DNA of 64,000 bases from Ectothiorhodospira marina (GCF_900109495.1 NZ_FOAA01000001.1:248001-312000), one strand, 5' to 3'. Counted from the stretch's first letter, positions 8,804 to 18,346 are shown. Numbers and translations: made by a program. The notes: generated by a model not told the origin, from the letters alone.

Positions 8804-10387
8804 TCACTTCACTCGGGGTTCGGCCTGGAGGATTTCCTCGCTGGCCTGATCCGCATACGTCTTGAAATTGTTGTGGAACAGCATGGCCAGCTTCGCCGCG
8901 GTGTCCTGGTAGGCCTGCTTGTCCTCCCAGGTGTTGGATGGGATCAGCACTTCGTCGGGTACGTTAGGGCAGGTGACCGGGATCTGTACCCCGAAGATGG
9001 GATCCTTTACGGTGTCGGATTTTTCCAGCGAGCCATCGTGAATGGCATCGATGATGGCGCGGGTATGGGCGATGCTCATGCGCTTGCCTACACCGTACGG
9101 GCCGCCACTCCAGCCAGTGTTGACCAGCCAGACGCGCACGTCATGCTCGCGGATACGCTCTGCCAGGAGTTCGGCGTAGCGGGTGGGGTGCCACACCAGG
9201 AAGGGGGCGCCGAAACAGGCGGAGAAAGTGGCCTCGGGTTCGGTGACACCCACCTCTGTTCCGGCCACCTTGGCGGTGTAGCCGCTGATGAAATGGTACA
9301 TGGCCTGGGCAGGGGTGAGACGGCTCACCGGTGGCAGTACGCTGAAGGCATCGCAGGTGAGAAACACCAGGTTGCGCGGATGCCCGCCGGTGCAAGGGAT
9401 CTTGGTATTGGGGATGAATTCCACCGGATAGGAGCAGCGGGTGTTCTCCGTGATGGAGCTGTCCTCGTACTGTACTTCCCGCGTATCCGGGTCGTAGACC
9501 ACGTTCTCCAATACGGCACCGAAGCGGATGGCGTTGTAGATTTCCGGTTCGGCCTTGGGATCCAGATTGATGGCCTTGGCGTAGCAACCGCCCTCAATGT
9601 TGAACACGCCCTGGTCAGACCAGCAGTGCTCGTCGTCACCGATGAGGTAGCGACCCGGATCAGCGGAGAGGGTGGTCTTGCCAGTCCCGGAAAGCCCGAA
9701 GAAGACGGAGACATCGCCCTTTTTGCCCTCGTTGGCGGAACAGTGCATGGAGAGCACGTCCTGCTTGGGCATGATGTAATTCATGATGGTGAATACGCCC
9801 TTCTTCATCTCACCGGCGTATTCGGTGCCCAGGATGACGAATTCGCCTCGGGCAAAGCACAGGCTGACGCTGGTGGGATTCTTCACGCCCAGGATGCTGG
9901 TGTCTGCCGAGGCGCGACCGGCATTGTAGATGACGTAGTCGGGTTCGCCGAACTGCTCCAGTTCCTCCGGGGTCGGGCGGATGAGCATGTTGCGCATGAA
10001 CAGGGCATGATAGGCCCGCTCGCAGATCACGCGGATACGCACCCGGTAGCGAGGGTCCCAGCCGGCGAAGCCGTCGATGACGTACAGTCGTGAGCAGGTG
10101 TTCAAATGATCGACTGCCTGGGTGCGCAGGGCATCGAAGCTGGCCGCCTCCAGGCCCACATTGACCGGACCCCACCAGACATCATCGTTGATGTGCTCGT
10201 GGGAGACCACGCGCTTGTCCTTGGGGCTGCGACCGGTCTTGTCGCCGGAGCGGGCGATCAGGGCGCCCGTGGAGGAGATGGCGGTGCCGTGTTCGTGGGC
10301 CAGGGCCTCTTCATAGAGAACGGCGGGGGAGGGATTGCGCAGCACTTTCGCCACGCTGATGCCATGCTGATTCAGGCTGAAGGTCAT
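8804..10387 (-). CDS. pckA: Phosphoenolpyruvate carboxykinase (ATP)
   Basis: 527 residues. The P-loop kinase motif GLSGTGKTTLS lies near residues 234-244, followed by the metal-binding IGDDEHCWSDQGVFN. The N-terminal RSPKDKRVV also belongs to the ATP-dependent family. The enzyme converts oxaloacetate and ATP to phosphoenolpyruvate, CO2 and ADP, the first committed step of gluconeogenesis. The ATG is at 10387 on the minus strand. It is convergent with the aminotransferase and shares its palindromic terminator. Confidence 0.97.
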   Translation of the reverse strand: MTFSLNQHGISVAKVLRNPSPAVLYEEALAHEHGTAISSTGALIARSGDKTGRSPKDKRVVSHEHINDDVWWGPVNVGLEAASFDALRTQAVDHLNTCSRLYVIDGFAGWDPRYRVRIRVICERAYHALFMRNMLIRPTPEELEQFGEPDYVIYNAGRASADTSILGVKNPTSVSLCFARGEFVILGTEYAGEMKKGVFTIMNYIMPKQDVLSMHCSANEGKKGDVSVFFGLSGTGKTTLSADPGRYLIGDDEHCWSDQGVFNIEGGCYAKAINLDPKAEPEIYNAIRFGAVLENVVYDPDTREVQYEDSSITENTRCSYPVEFIPNTKIPCTGGHPRNLVFLTCDAFSVLPPVSRLTPAQAMYHFISGYTAKVAGTEVGVTEPEATFSACFGAPFLVWHPTRYAELLAERIREHDVRVWLVNTGWSGGPYGVGKRMSIAHTRAIIDAIHDGSLEKSDTVKDPIFGVQIPVTCPNVPDEVLIPSNTWEDKQAYQDTAAKLAMLFHNNFKTYADQASEEILQAEPRVK

Positions 10388-10623
10388 GCAGATCTACCTG
10401 TGGGGAAAGGAGGGGGTTTGAGACAGACTATTAAGATGCGTGGGTTAAAACAACAGCCGTTCCGATTATTTTGGATATTTCATTGATAAATGCCATGCGG
10501 GCGGCCAGGAATCAAGGTCTGTTGCTATTGCCCTGCCGTTGGCTTCCTGTCACGATTTACGGTTTTTTCTTATAAGTATCTATTCAAAAGTGCTGAAAGC
10601 CCCATCGTGGGGCCGCATGAGGT

Positions 10624-12441
10624 GTGCTGCATGAGCCTGACATCGCTGTTGACGCCGTGAGATACCGTTCCGATTATGCCTATTCGGATCAGCGGGTAAA
10701 CTGGCGGATCCTGCTCAGTCTGATCCCCTATCTGATGGAGTTCAGGGGGCGGGTGATCCTGGCCCTGGGTCTGCTCACCCTGGCCAAGCTGGCCAATGTC
10801 CTGGTGCCGGTGGCGCTCAAGTACATTGTCGATCATTTCGAGTCTTCTCCCGAGACTGCGGTCATGGTGGTGCCGGTGGCCCTGTTGGTGGCCTACGGCC
10901 TGTTGCGCTTCGGGACGGTATTCTTCTCGGAACTGCGGGACGCGGTATTCGCACGGGTGGCAGAACGGGCCATGCGTCGGGTGTCGTTGCAGGTGTTCGA
11001 GCATCTGCATCGGATGGATCTGGGCTTTCACCTGTCCCGCCGCACGGGCGGGCTGGCCCGCGACATCGAGCGCGGTACCTCCGGCATCAGCTTCCTGCTG
11101 CGTTTCACCCTGTTCAATATCCTGCCCACCCTGCTGGAGATTGGCATGGTGGCGGTAATCCTCTTTCTGGTCCTGAGCCCCGGTTTTGCAGTGACCATGG
11201 TGCTGGCAGTGGCCATCTACATCGCCTTTTCGGTGATCGTGACGGAATGGCGCAACCGCTTTGTGCGCCAAGCCAATCAGATGGATAACCGTTCCAACAC
11301 TCGGGCGGTGGACAGTCTGCTGAACTTTGAGACGGTAAAGTATTTCGGCAACGAGGGTTACGAGGCGGGCCGGTACGATACGGATCTGGAGGCCTGGGAG
11401 ACGGCGAGGATGAACAATCGTCTCTCCCTGGCGGCGCTGAATTCGGGGCAGGCCTTCATCATTGCCGGTGCCATTACGGTGATGATGGTGATGGCGTCCA
11501 CCCAGGTGGCGCAGGGGAAAATGACCCTCGGTGATCTGGTGATGGTGAATGCCTACATGATTCAGTTGTTCATTCCCTTGAATTTCCTGGGTTTCGTGTA
11601 TCGGGAAATCCGCGAGTCCCTGATCAACATTGAGCGGGTATTCCGGTTGATGGATCAACCGCCGCGGGTGGTGGATCGCCCGGATGCCCGGCCTTTGGTG
11701 CCGGATGGGGGCGAGGTGGCCTTCGAGGGGGTGAGTTTTGGCTACGGGGCCGACCGGCAGGTGCTTCACGAGGTGAGTTTCCGGGTACCCGCGGGCCATA
11801 AGCTGGCGCTGGTGGGAAGTAGTGGCGCGGGCAAGTCGACCATCGCGCGTTTGTTGTTCCGTTTTTACGATGTGGATGGGGGGCGCATCACCATCCATGG
11901 TCAGGATATTCGGGAGGTCACCCAGGACAGTCTGCGGGCGGCTATTGGGGTGGTGCCTCAGGATACTGTGCTGTTCAACGATACCATCTATTACAACATC
12001 GCCTATGGCCGCCCGGACGCGCCCCCGGAGGAGGTGCACCGGGCGGCCCGGCTGGCGCATCTGGAAGAGTTCATCCAGCGGCTCCCGGAGGGCTTTGACA
12101 CGGTGGTGGGTGAGCGGGGCCTGAAGTTGTCCGGCGGCGAGAAGCAGCGTATCGCCATCGCCCGGGTGATCCTCAAGGATCCGTCCATCCTGGTGCTGGA
12201 CGAGGCCACATCCTCGCTGGATTCCCATTCGGAGCAGGCCATCCTGGGCGCCCTGCGGGAGATCGCCCGTGAGCGCACGACCCTGGCCATCGCCCACCGT
12301 CTGTCCACGGTGGAGGATGCAGACACCATCCTGGTGCTGGAGCACGGGCGCGTGGTGGAGCAGGGCACCCACGAGGCATTGCTGGGCGCCAACGGGGCCT
12401 ATGCGGCACTGTGGCGGCGTCAGCAGCGGGGGGAGGGGTAG
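10624..12441 (+). CDS. Atm1-type ABC transporter, fused permease and ATPase
   Basis: About 605 residues. A six-helix ABC exporter membrane domain (about 40-330) is followed by a nucleotide-binding domain with Walker A GSSGAGKST (about 398), signature LSGGEKQR (about 502) and Walker B ILVLDEATSSLDS (about 522). The EFRGRVILALGLLTLAKLANVLVP start and NFETVKYFGNEGYE segment resemble the Atm1/HMT1 subfamily, which exports glutathione-linked or heavy-metal/sulfur species. GTG 10624 gives the longest frame; GTG 10657 is an alternative, and neither has a well-placed ribosome-binding site. Substrate is inferred from family resemblance only. Confidence 0.88.
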   Translation: MLHEPDIAVDAVRYRSDYAYSDQRVNWRILLSLIPYLMEFRGRVILALGLLTLAKLANVLVPVALKYIVDHFESSPETAVMVVPVALLVAYGLLRFGTVFFSELRDAVFARVAERAMRRVSLQVFEHLHRMDLGFHLSRRTGGLARDIERGTSGISFLLRFTLFNILPTLLEIGMVAVILFLVLSPGFAVTMVLAVAIYIAFSVIVTEWRNRFVRQANQMDNRSNTRAVDSLLNFETVKYFGNEGYEAGRYDTDLEAWETARMNNRLSLAALNSGQAFIIAGAITVMMVMASTQVAQGKMTLGDLVMVNAYMIQLFIPLNFLGFVYREIRESLINIERVFRLMDQPPRVVDRPDARPLVPDGGEVAFEGVSFGYGADRQVLHEVSFRVPAGHKLALVGSSGAGKSTIARLLFRFYDVDGGRITIHGQDIREVTQDSLRAAIGVVPQDTVLFNDTIYYNIAYGRPDAPPEEVHRAARLAHLEEFIQRLPEGFDTVVGERGLKLSGGEKQRIAIARVILKDPSILVLDEATSSLDSHSEQAILGALREIARERTTLAIAHRLSTVEDADTILVLEHGRVVEQGTHEALLGANGAYAALWRRQQRGEG

Positions 12442-12631
12442 GCTCGACTGCCGCATCCCTGCGGCAGACGCCCGCTTACAGGGAACCGCCCCCCGGACTC
12501 AGGAACTGGTCGGTTTTGGGGGTGCCCGCTCCCAGGCCATGGCAGCGGTAGCGCAGCTACACAATGAACCCCTCTCCCCTCCGGGGAGAGGGGTTGGGGT
12601 GAGGGGCGCGGCGGGCACGATCTCGGGTGTG
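12442..12631. repeat. Repeat-bearing gap between ABC exporter and FGGY kinase
   Basis: Two repeat elements lie here. At 12448-12490 a small hairpin (CTGCCGC / GCGGCAG) is followed by CGCCCGCTTACAGG and an AACCGCC run. This closely matches the reverse complement of the left arm of the large inverted repeat at 14046. At 12569-12593 an 11-bp stem CCCCTCTCCCC / GGGGAGAGGGG is followed by TTGGGGTGAGGGG, the dispersed palindrome family in reverse orientation. Confidence 0.8.
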
Positions 12632-13909
12632 TCAGCCTACCCCCAGTAACGCCGCCCCGTACGCCGCTTCCGTCTCCCTCGCCGCCACCATAGCCACACC
12701 ACACCGGACCTCCCGCATCCGCGTCCACGCCGGATTCCTCGCGCCACCCCCCACGGTGCGGATGGAAGCCAGCGAGGGCGCCCCCAACTCCCGCATGAGC
12801 GCATATCCCCGTGCCTCAATGGCCGCAATCCCCTCCAGCAGTCCCTGAAAGAAAATCACATCATCTTCCGGTCGGGGCGAGAGCCTCGGCGCCATGGCCG
12901 GATCGCAAACGGGAAAGCGCTCTCCCACACCAGGCAGCGGGTAGTAGTCGAGACCGGTGGGTTCCTCGGGTCGGAGCGCAGGAGTCATGTCGGCCATCTG
13001 CCCATCGCTGAAATGCTGACGCAGCACTGCCCCGCCGCTGTTGGAGGCGCCGCCCACCAGCCAGCGGTCGTGCAGACGATGACTGTAGATCCCGTACTTC
13101 GGGGCAAAGAGGGGGTGATCGGACAGCATCTTGATGGCCAGAGTGCTGCCCAGGGACGTGACCGCCTCGCCGGCGCGATCAGCGCCGGTGGCCAGGAAGG
13201 CGGCGATGCTGTCGGTGGTGCCGGCGATGATCTGAAGGTTACGGGGCAGTCCCAGTTGCCGGGCCAGGTCGGGCCGGATGGGAGCGAGAGGGGTGCCGGG
13301 CGGTGAGACCTGGGGCAGAAGATGGGTCGGTAAGTCCAGCGCGTTCAGCCATGCTGGCCAGGCGCGTTCAACCGGGTCGAAGCCCAGTTTCAGGCAGTTG
13401 TTCTCATCGCTCAGGCCAAACCGGCCAGTCAGGCACCCCGCCAGCCAGTCGGCCTGGTGCAGGGCATGGGCGGCGCGCCCGGTCTGGCCTGGGTGATGTT
13501 CCAGCCACCACAGGAGCTTGGCCAGGCTGGAACTGGCCCCATGGGCACCGCTGTCATCCGGCGCCACGCCCGCGATGCGATCGGCCTGGGTGCGTGCCCG
13601 CGCGTCGTTGTACATGAGGGCGGACCCGAGGGGAGCTCCTTCGGCGTCCGTGAGCAGCAGGGTGGCCGAGGTGCCGTCAATGGCCAGGGTGCGCGGCGGG
13701 CAGGGCAGGGCGCGAGCGAGCTCGGTGAGTACCTGCTGCAGGGCGGTCCACCACAGGGCCGGGTCCTGTTCCACGGTCGCGCCGTTGCGGAGCGGGGCTT
13801 CCACCGCTATGGCATGGCTGGTGAGGCGTGCCCCATCTGGTGCCACGGCAGCCCCGCGGCATCCGGAGGTGCCTATGTCGATGCCGAGATGACAGTAAGA
13901 GTGTGGCAT
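12632..13909 (-). CDS. FGGY-family carbohydrate kinase (xylulokinase-like)
   Basis: 425 residues. The N-terminal phosphate-binding motif LGIDIGTSGCRGAAV and a second actin-like domain with AGTTDSIAAFLATGA and the adenosine motif GGGARNPAWTRMR near the C-terminus define the FGGY sugar kinases. They phosphorylate a sugar or polyol at the expense of ATP. At 425 residues it is shorter than typical xylulokinases (about 480-500), mainly in the inter-domain part and C-terminus. No sugar transporter or isomerase lies beside it, so the substrate is open. The gene sits alone, bracketed on both sides by repeats in inverted orientation. Confidence 0.85.
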   Translation of the reverse strand: MPHSYCHLGIDIGTSGCRGAAVAPDGARLTSHAIAVEAPLRNGATVEQDPALWWTALQQVLTELARALPCPPRTLAIDGTSATLLLTDAEGAPLGSALMYNDARARTQADRIAGVAPDDSGAHGASSSLAKLLWWLEHHPGQTGRAAHALHQADWLAGCLTGRFGLSDENNCLKLGFDPVERAWPAWLNALDLPTHLLPQVSPPGTPLAPIRPDLARQLGLPRNLQIIAGTTDSIAAFLATGADRAGEAVTSLGSTLAIKMLSDHPLFAPKYGIYSHRLHDRWLVGGASNSGGAVLRQHFSDGQMADMTPALRPEEPTGLDYYPLPGVGERFPVCDPAMAPRLSPRPEDDVIFFQGLLEGIAAIEARGYALMRELGAPSLASIRTVGGGARNPAWTRMREVRCGVAMVAARETEAAYGAALLGVG

Positions 13910-13966
13910 GTTCGGATGTTCGTTGGCTGGTTGTCGGGTGTTTCCTGCTTCGGTCGTGGCCCCTTC

Positions 13967-14010
13967 CCCCTCACCCCAACCCCTCTCCCCGGCGGGGAGA
14001 GGGGCTCAGG
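13967..14010. repeat. Dispersed palindrome, CTCACCCCAACCCC orientation
   Basis: CCCTCACCCCAACCCCTCTCCCC-type flank, then an 11-bp stem (13980-13990 with 13994-14004) around a GGC loop. It is the inverse orientation of the copy at 12569-12605 on the other side of the FGGY kinase and the same orientation as the copies at 4499 and 29519. Confidence 0.85.
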
Positions 14011-14045
14011 ATCTTTTGCCGGCAACCGGAAGCCCCGATCTCAAC

Positions 14046-14165
14046 GCCTCTTCGTGGGCGGCGGGTTCCTGTAAGCGGGTGTTCGCCGCATGGAAGCGGC
14101 GGTCAAGCCTACAGGGATGTATTCACGGCGTCCCGCTGTAAGGAACCCGCCGCCCGCGAAGAGGC
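14046..14165. repeat. 34-bp-arm imperfect inverted repeat with inner hairpin
   Basis: Arm 14046-14079 (GCCTCTTCG, then GGGCGGCGGGTTCC, then AGCGGG) pairs with 14132-14165, with about four mismatches clustered at TGTA versus TTAC plus one T/C change. Between them a smaller hairpin GCCGC-ATGGAA-GCGGC (14085-14100) and the string CCTACAGGGATGTATTCACGG occur. A related half-element is at 12448-12490. This looks like a composite REP-type element and not a terminator. Confidence 0.85.
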
Positions 14166-14173
14166 TACCCTCC

Positions 14174-14288
14174 GAAGCTAAACCCGGGAGAGTGTTGCCT
14201 CGAAGTTAAATCCAGGTGATTGTGTCCCCGGAAGTCAAGCTCGGGGGAGTGTGCCCCCCACAGTCAAACCCCGGCAAGCGGACCCCGC
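14174..14288. repeat. Four degenerate 28/29-bp direct repeats
   Basis: Units start at 14174, 14202, 14231 and 14260. Each begins GAAG(C/T)TAAA or a close variant (GAAGTCAAG, ACAGTCAAA), continues with a C/G-rich CCCGGG-like core and ends with a GTGTGCCCC-like block. Spacing is 28, 29 and 29 bp with no unique spacer between units, so it is not a CRISPR array. Divergence between units is high. Confidence 0.7.
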
Positions 14289-14290
14289 AC

Positions 14291-14680
14291 TCAGGGCAGT
14301 TTCACCTCCTCGGGCGCCACCCACTGCGGATCCCGGTGCTCCACCACCACCGTGGTATACACCCCGCCGCGCACATTGAACTCTGCCGTCAGCCGCATGA
14401 ACCGGGGCGCAGTCGCCTTCACCAGATCCTCCAGGATGCGGTTGGTCACGGCCTCGTGAAACGCGCCCTCGTCCCGGAAGGACCACACATACAGCTTCAG
14501 CGACTTCAGTTCCACGCAGCGCTCATCGGGCACATACTCCAGGCGCAGCTCGGCAAAGTCCGGCTGACCCGTCTTGGGACACAGGCAAGTGAACTCCGGC
14601 ACCTGGATACGAATGGTATAATCACGGGCTTTGTTGGGGTTTTCAAAGGTTTCCAGTTGCTTACTGGGCTGGGTGGTCAT
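14291..14680 (-). CDS. queF: NADPH-dependent 7-cyano-7-deazaguanine reductase QueF (short form)
   Basis: 129 residues. The catalytic cysteine lies in [14 protein letters not shown], and the QueF signature in [20 protein letters not shown]. It reduces preQ0 to preQ1 in queuosine biosynthesis. The frame is open for 20 more codons upstream to ATG 14740, but [12 protein letters not shown] is the usual start of the short unimodular QueF proteins, so ATG 14680 is chosen. queA and tgt, the next queuosine genes, lie 9.4 kb away in the same window. It is divergent from smc. Confidence 0.95.
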   Translation of the reverse strand: MTTQPSKQLETFENPNKARDYTIRIQVPEFTCLCPKTGQPDFAELRLEYVPDERCVELKSLKLYVWSFRDEGAFHEAVTNRILEDLVKATAPRFMRLTAEFNVRGGVYTTVVVEHRDPQWVAPEEVKLP

Positions 14681-14791
14681 CAGTATCAATCCGGTCTGAT
14701 CGCGGCGCGCCGGGCGCCACCGCGAGAATCGAGGGTTCATGGGTTACAAGCGGTATAGTTTAGCGTTTTCTTCTGGATTCGGCAGTCCGTC

Positions 14792-17700
14792 ATGCGTCTG
14801 AGCAAGATCAAGCTCGCCGGATTCAAGTCCTTCGTGGATCCCACCACCATTCCCTTCCCCAGCAACCGGGTGGGCGTGGTGGGCCCCAATGGCTGCGGCA
14901 AGTCCAACACCATCGACGCCGTGCGCTGGGTCATGGGCGAGTCCTCCGCCAAGTATCTGCGCGGCGATTCCATGGAAGACGTCATCTTCAACGGCTCCTC
15001 CTCCCGCAAACCCGTGGGTCAGGCCTCCATCGAACTGGTGTTCGACAACAGTGACGGTGGTCTGGGGGGGCAGTATGCCCAGTACAACGAGATTGCCATC
15101 AAACGCCGCGTCAGTCGCGATGGGCAATCCCAGTATTTTCTCAACGGCACCCGCTGTCGTCGCCGGGACATCACCGACATCTTCCTGGGCACCGGCCTGG
15201 GGCCGCGCAGCTACGCCATCATCGAACAGGGCATGATCTCCCGCCTCATCGAGGCCAAGCCTGAGGAATTGCGCGTCTACCTGGAAGAGGCCGCCGGGAT
15301 CTCCAAGTACAAGGAACGTCGGCGGGAGACCGAAAACCGCATCCGCCACACCCGGGAGAACCTGGAACGCTTGCAGGACGTGCGCGACGAGGTGGAAAAA
15401 CAGCTCAAGCACCTGCAACGCCAGGCCGAGACCGCCGAGAAATACAAGACACTCCGGGACGAGGAACGTCGGATCAAGGCCGAACTGCTGGCCCTGCGCC
15501 TGAGAGACCTGGACCAGGAGGCTCAGCGACGGGAACAGACCCTGCGCACCCAGGAGACGCGCCTGGAAGAGGTGGTGGCCTCGCAGCGTCAGCAGGAAAC
15601 CGGCCTGGAACGAGATCGCGAGGCCCTTCATGAGGCCAACGAAACCCTCAACCAGGTGCAGGGGCGCTACTACCGGCTTGGCGCTGATATCTCCGGCACC
15701 GAGCAGTCCATTCGCCATCACAAGGAGATGCAGGAACGCCAGTCCCGGGAGTTGAAACAGGCCGAACAGGCCCTGGCCGAGACCACAGGCCACATCCAGG
15801 CCGATGAGGCGCGCCTGGTGGAGGTGCTCGGTTCCCTGGAGGAACTGGAGCCGGAGCACGAGGTGGGCAGCGAGGCCCTGGAAGAGGTCAACGACCGCCT
15901 TGCGGAGGCTGAACAGGCCATGGGGGACTGGCAGGGGCGCTGGGAGGACTTCAATCGGCGCGCTGCCGAGCCCAGTCAGGTGGCCCAGGTGGAACGTGCC
16001 CGCCTGGAGCAACTGGAAAATCAGATCGGTCAGCTGGACGCCCGCCATGGGCGCCTGGATGATGAACTCAAGGGTTTGTCCACCGAAGGGCTGCAGGCCG
16101 AGATCGACACCGTGGCCGAAGAGGTGGAGCGGGCCCGGGAGCAGGAACGGGCCCTGCAGGACAACCTTCAGGAGACGGCGGACCGGATTCAGGGCAACCG
16201 GGATGAAAGCCGCTCCCAGGCTGCCGAACTGGAGGAATGGCGTCGCCGCCTGCAGGCGCATGGCGGACGACTGGCCTCGCTGGAGGCGTTGCAGCAGGCG
16301 GCCCTGGGCAAGGAGGCCAGGACCCTGGTGGACTGGCTGGAAGGCCAGGGCCTGGACGGGGCACCGCGACTGGGCGAGACCCTGGATGTGGCGCCTGGCT
16401 GGGAAAAGGCCGTCGAGACCGTGCTGGGCCCTTTCCTGGAGGCGGTCTGCGTGGAAGACCTGGAGGCGGTGGCGCAGGTCACCGGCAGCCTGGAGCAGGG
16501 TCAGCTGGTGGTCTTTGAACAGGCCGGAGAGGCATCCATCGAGGCGACGGGGGGTGACGCCCTGGCCGACCGGGTGTCCTCACGCCTGCCGCTGGGTGAG
16601 TTGCTGCAGGGCATCTTCACCGCCCCGGATCTGGATGCCGCCCTGGCCCTGCGACCGCGGTTGCAGCCTCACGAATCCGTCATCACCCCCGAGGGCCTAT
16701 GGCTGGGGCCCCGGTGGCTTCGGATCGCCCGGGACCATGACGAGCACGTCGGGCTGCTGGCCCGTGACAAGGAGATTCGCAGCCTCAAGGAAGAGATCGA
16801 GACCCTCAAGGAGGCGGTCGACACCCGCCAAACCCTGATCGAGGAGCAGCGGGAGGCCCGGCGAGAACTGGAAAGTGTGCGGGATCAGTTGCAGCAGGAG
16901 GTCAACCAGGCCCATCGCACGGTATCCGATCGGCAGGCCCAGCTCAGCAACCGCCAGACCCGGCTGGAGCAGATGGAAACCCGCCTCCAGCGCGTGTCCG
17001 ATGAAATGGCGGAGATCCGCCAGACCCGCGAGCGCGACGCCCAGGCCCTGCAGCAGGCCACCCGCAAGCGCAATGAAGCCGTCACCCGGATGGAGTCCCT
17101 GGCCCGGGAGCGTGAAGGGTTGGATGCGGAGCGTGACACCCTGCGCCAGCGCCTGGAAACGGTGCGTAGCGAGGCGCGTACACGACGCGATGCGGTGCAT
17201 CAGTTGGCCCTGCAGGTGCAGTCCCTCACTGCGTCACGGGATGCCACGCAGCAGAGCCTTGCCCGGATGCGCAGCCAGTCCTCACAACTGGCACTGCGCC
17301 TGGAGACCCTGCGTGAATCCCTGGAGGCCTCCGGCGAGCCCATCGCAGAGTTGGAGGACACCCTGGAGGCCCGGGTCAGTGAACGTGCGGCCCTGGAGGA
17401 TGAACTGGCCCGGGCGCGTGATCAGGTGCAGTCCCTGGAAGCGCGCATGCGGGAAACCGATCAGGCCCGGGTTACCCGGGAGCGAGAGGCTGAATTCCTG
17501 CGCCAGGGTCTGGATGAATTGCGCATGGCCTGGCAGGAGATTAAGGTTCGTAGACAGACGAGTCTGGAACAATTGCAGGAGAGCGGGTTCGAGGCCGACG
17601 AGCTGCTGGCACAACTGGACACCGAGGCCAGTGTGGAGGCCTGGCAGTCACGGGCGGATGATCTGGCCCAGCGTATCCAGCGCCTGGGAGCCATCAACCT

Positions 17701-18298
17701 GGCGGCCATTGACGAGTACCGGGAACAAAGCGAGCGCAAGCAGTATCTGGATGACCAGTACGCGGACCTGGTGGAGGCCCTGGATACGCTGGAGGGCGCC
17801 ATTCAGCGTATCGACCGGGAGACGCGGTCCCGTTTTCGCGAGACCTTTGAGCGGGTCAACGTGCGGCTCAAGGAGATGTTCCCGCGGCTGTTCGGTGGTG
17901 GTCAGGCCCACCTGGAGATGACCGGTGATGACCTGCTCACCACGGGTGTGGCCGTGCTGGCGCGTCCTCCGGGCAAGCGCCTGTCCACCATCCATCTCAT
18001 GTCCGGAGGTGAGAAGGCGCTCACGGCAGTGGCCCTGGTGTTTGCCATCTTCGAGCTCAACCCGGCACCCTTCTGCATGCTGGATGAGGTGGACGCGCCG
18101 CTGGATGAGGCCAATGTGGGGCGCTTTTGCGACCTGGTGAGGGAGATGTCGGAACGGGTGCAGTTCATCTTCATCACCCACAACAAGGCCACCATGGAAA
18201 TGGCCGATCAACTCATTGGCGTGACCATGCGGGAGCCGGGGGTGTCGCGGCTGGTCACGGTGGATGTGGAAGAGGCGGCGCAGATGGCCATCGGCTGA
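14792..18298 (+). CDS. smc: Chromosome partition protein SMC
   Basis: 1168 residues. The N-terminal ATPase half has Walker A GPNGCGKSNT at 31-40. Long coiled coils (about 170-500 and 670-1010) flank a hinge at about 510-660 (EGQGLDGAPRLGETLDVA). The C-terminal half has signature LMSGGEKAL (about 1069) and Walker B FCMLDEVDAPLDEAN (about 1095). SMC condenses and organises replicated chromosomes. The smc-zipA-ligA order that follows is the Pseudomonas-type arrangement. Complete, with no oddity. Confidence 0.97.
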   Translation: MRLSKIKLAGFKSFVDPTTIPFPSNRVGVVGPNGCGKSNTIDAVRWVMGESSAKYLRGDSMEDVIFNGSSSRKPVGQASIELVFDNSDGGLGGQYAQYNEIAIKRRVSRDGQSQYFLNGTRCRRRDITDIFLGTGLGPRSYAIIEQGMISRLIEAKPEELRVYLEEAAGISKYKERRRETENRIRHTRENLERLQDVRDEVEKQLKHLQRQAETAEKYKTLRDEERRIKAELLALRLRDLDQEAQRREQTLRTQETRLEEVVASQRQQETGLERDREALHEANETLNQVQGRYYRLGADISGTEQSIRHHKEMQERQSRELKQAEQALAETTGHIQADEARLVEVLGSLEELEPEHEVGSEALEEVNDRLAEAEQAMGDWQGRWEDFNRRAAEPSQVAQVERARLEQLENQIGQLDARHGRLDDELKGLSTEGLQAEIDTVAEEVERAREQERALQDNLQETADRIQGNRDESRSQAAELEEWRRRLQAHGGRLASLEALQQAALGKEARTLVDWLEGQGLDGAPRLGETLDVAPGWEKAVETVLGPFLEAVCVEDLEAVAQVTGSLEQGQLVVFEQAGEASIEATGGDALADRVSSRLPLGELLQGIFTAPDLDAALALRPRLQPHESVITPEGLWLGPRWLRIARDHDEHVGLLARDKEIRSLKEEIETLKEAVDTRQTLIEEQREARRELESVRDQLQQEVNQAHRTVSDRQAQLSNRQTRLEQMETRLQRVSDEMAEIRQTRERDAQALQQATRKRNEAVTRMESLAREREGLDAERDTLRQRLETVRSEARTRRDAVHQLALQVQSLTASRDATQQSLARMRSQSSQLALRLETLRESLEASGEPIAELEDTLEARVSERAALEDELARARDQVQSLEARMRETDQARVTREREAEFLRQGLDELRMAWQEIKVRRQTSLEQLQESGFEADELLAQLDTEASVEAWQSRADDLAQRIQRLGAINLAAIDEYREQSERKQYLDDQYADLVEALDTLEGAIQRIDRETRSRFRETFERVNVRLKEMFPRLFGGGQAHLEMTGDDLLTTGVAVLARPPGKRLSTIHLMSGGEKALTAVALVFAIFELNPAPFCMLDEVDAPLDEANVGRFCDLVREMSERVQFIFITHNKATMEMADQLIGVTMREPGVSRLVTVDVEEAAQMAIG

Positions 18299-18346
18299 GC
18301 GGCACGGCGCCCTTTGAAACCGAACACTTGAGACAGGACCGGGGAG

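Larger units (their letters stand above)
13910..14290. other. Gene-free, repeat-rich interval between FGGY kinase and queF
   Basis: About 380 bp with no credible gene on either strand. From left to right it contains a dispersed palindrome (13967-14010), a long imperfect inverted repeat with inner hairpins (14046-14165) and four degenerate 28/29-bp tandem units (14174-14288). It then runs into the queF stop codon. The frames that are open here show no homology I recognise and cross the palindromes. Confidence 0.8.

Noticed and set aside
14174-14288. CRISPR array with 28/29-bp repeats
   Set aside because: Units are adjacent without unique spacers, diverge strongly and no cas genes are present.
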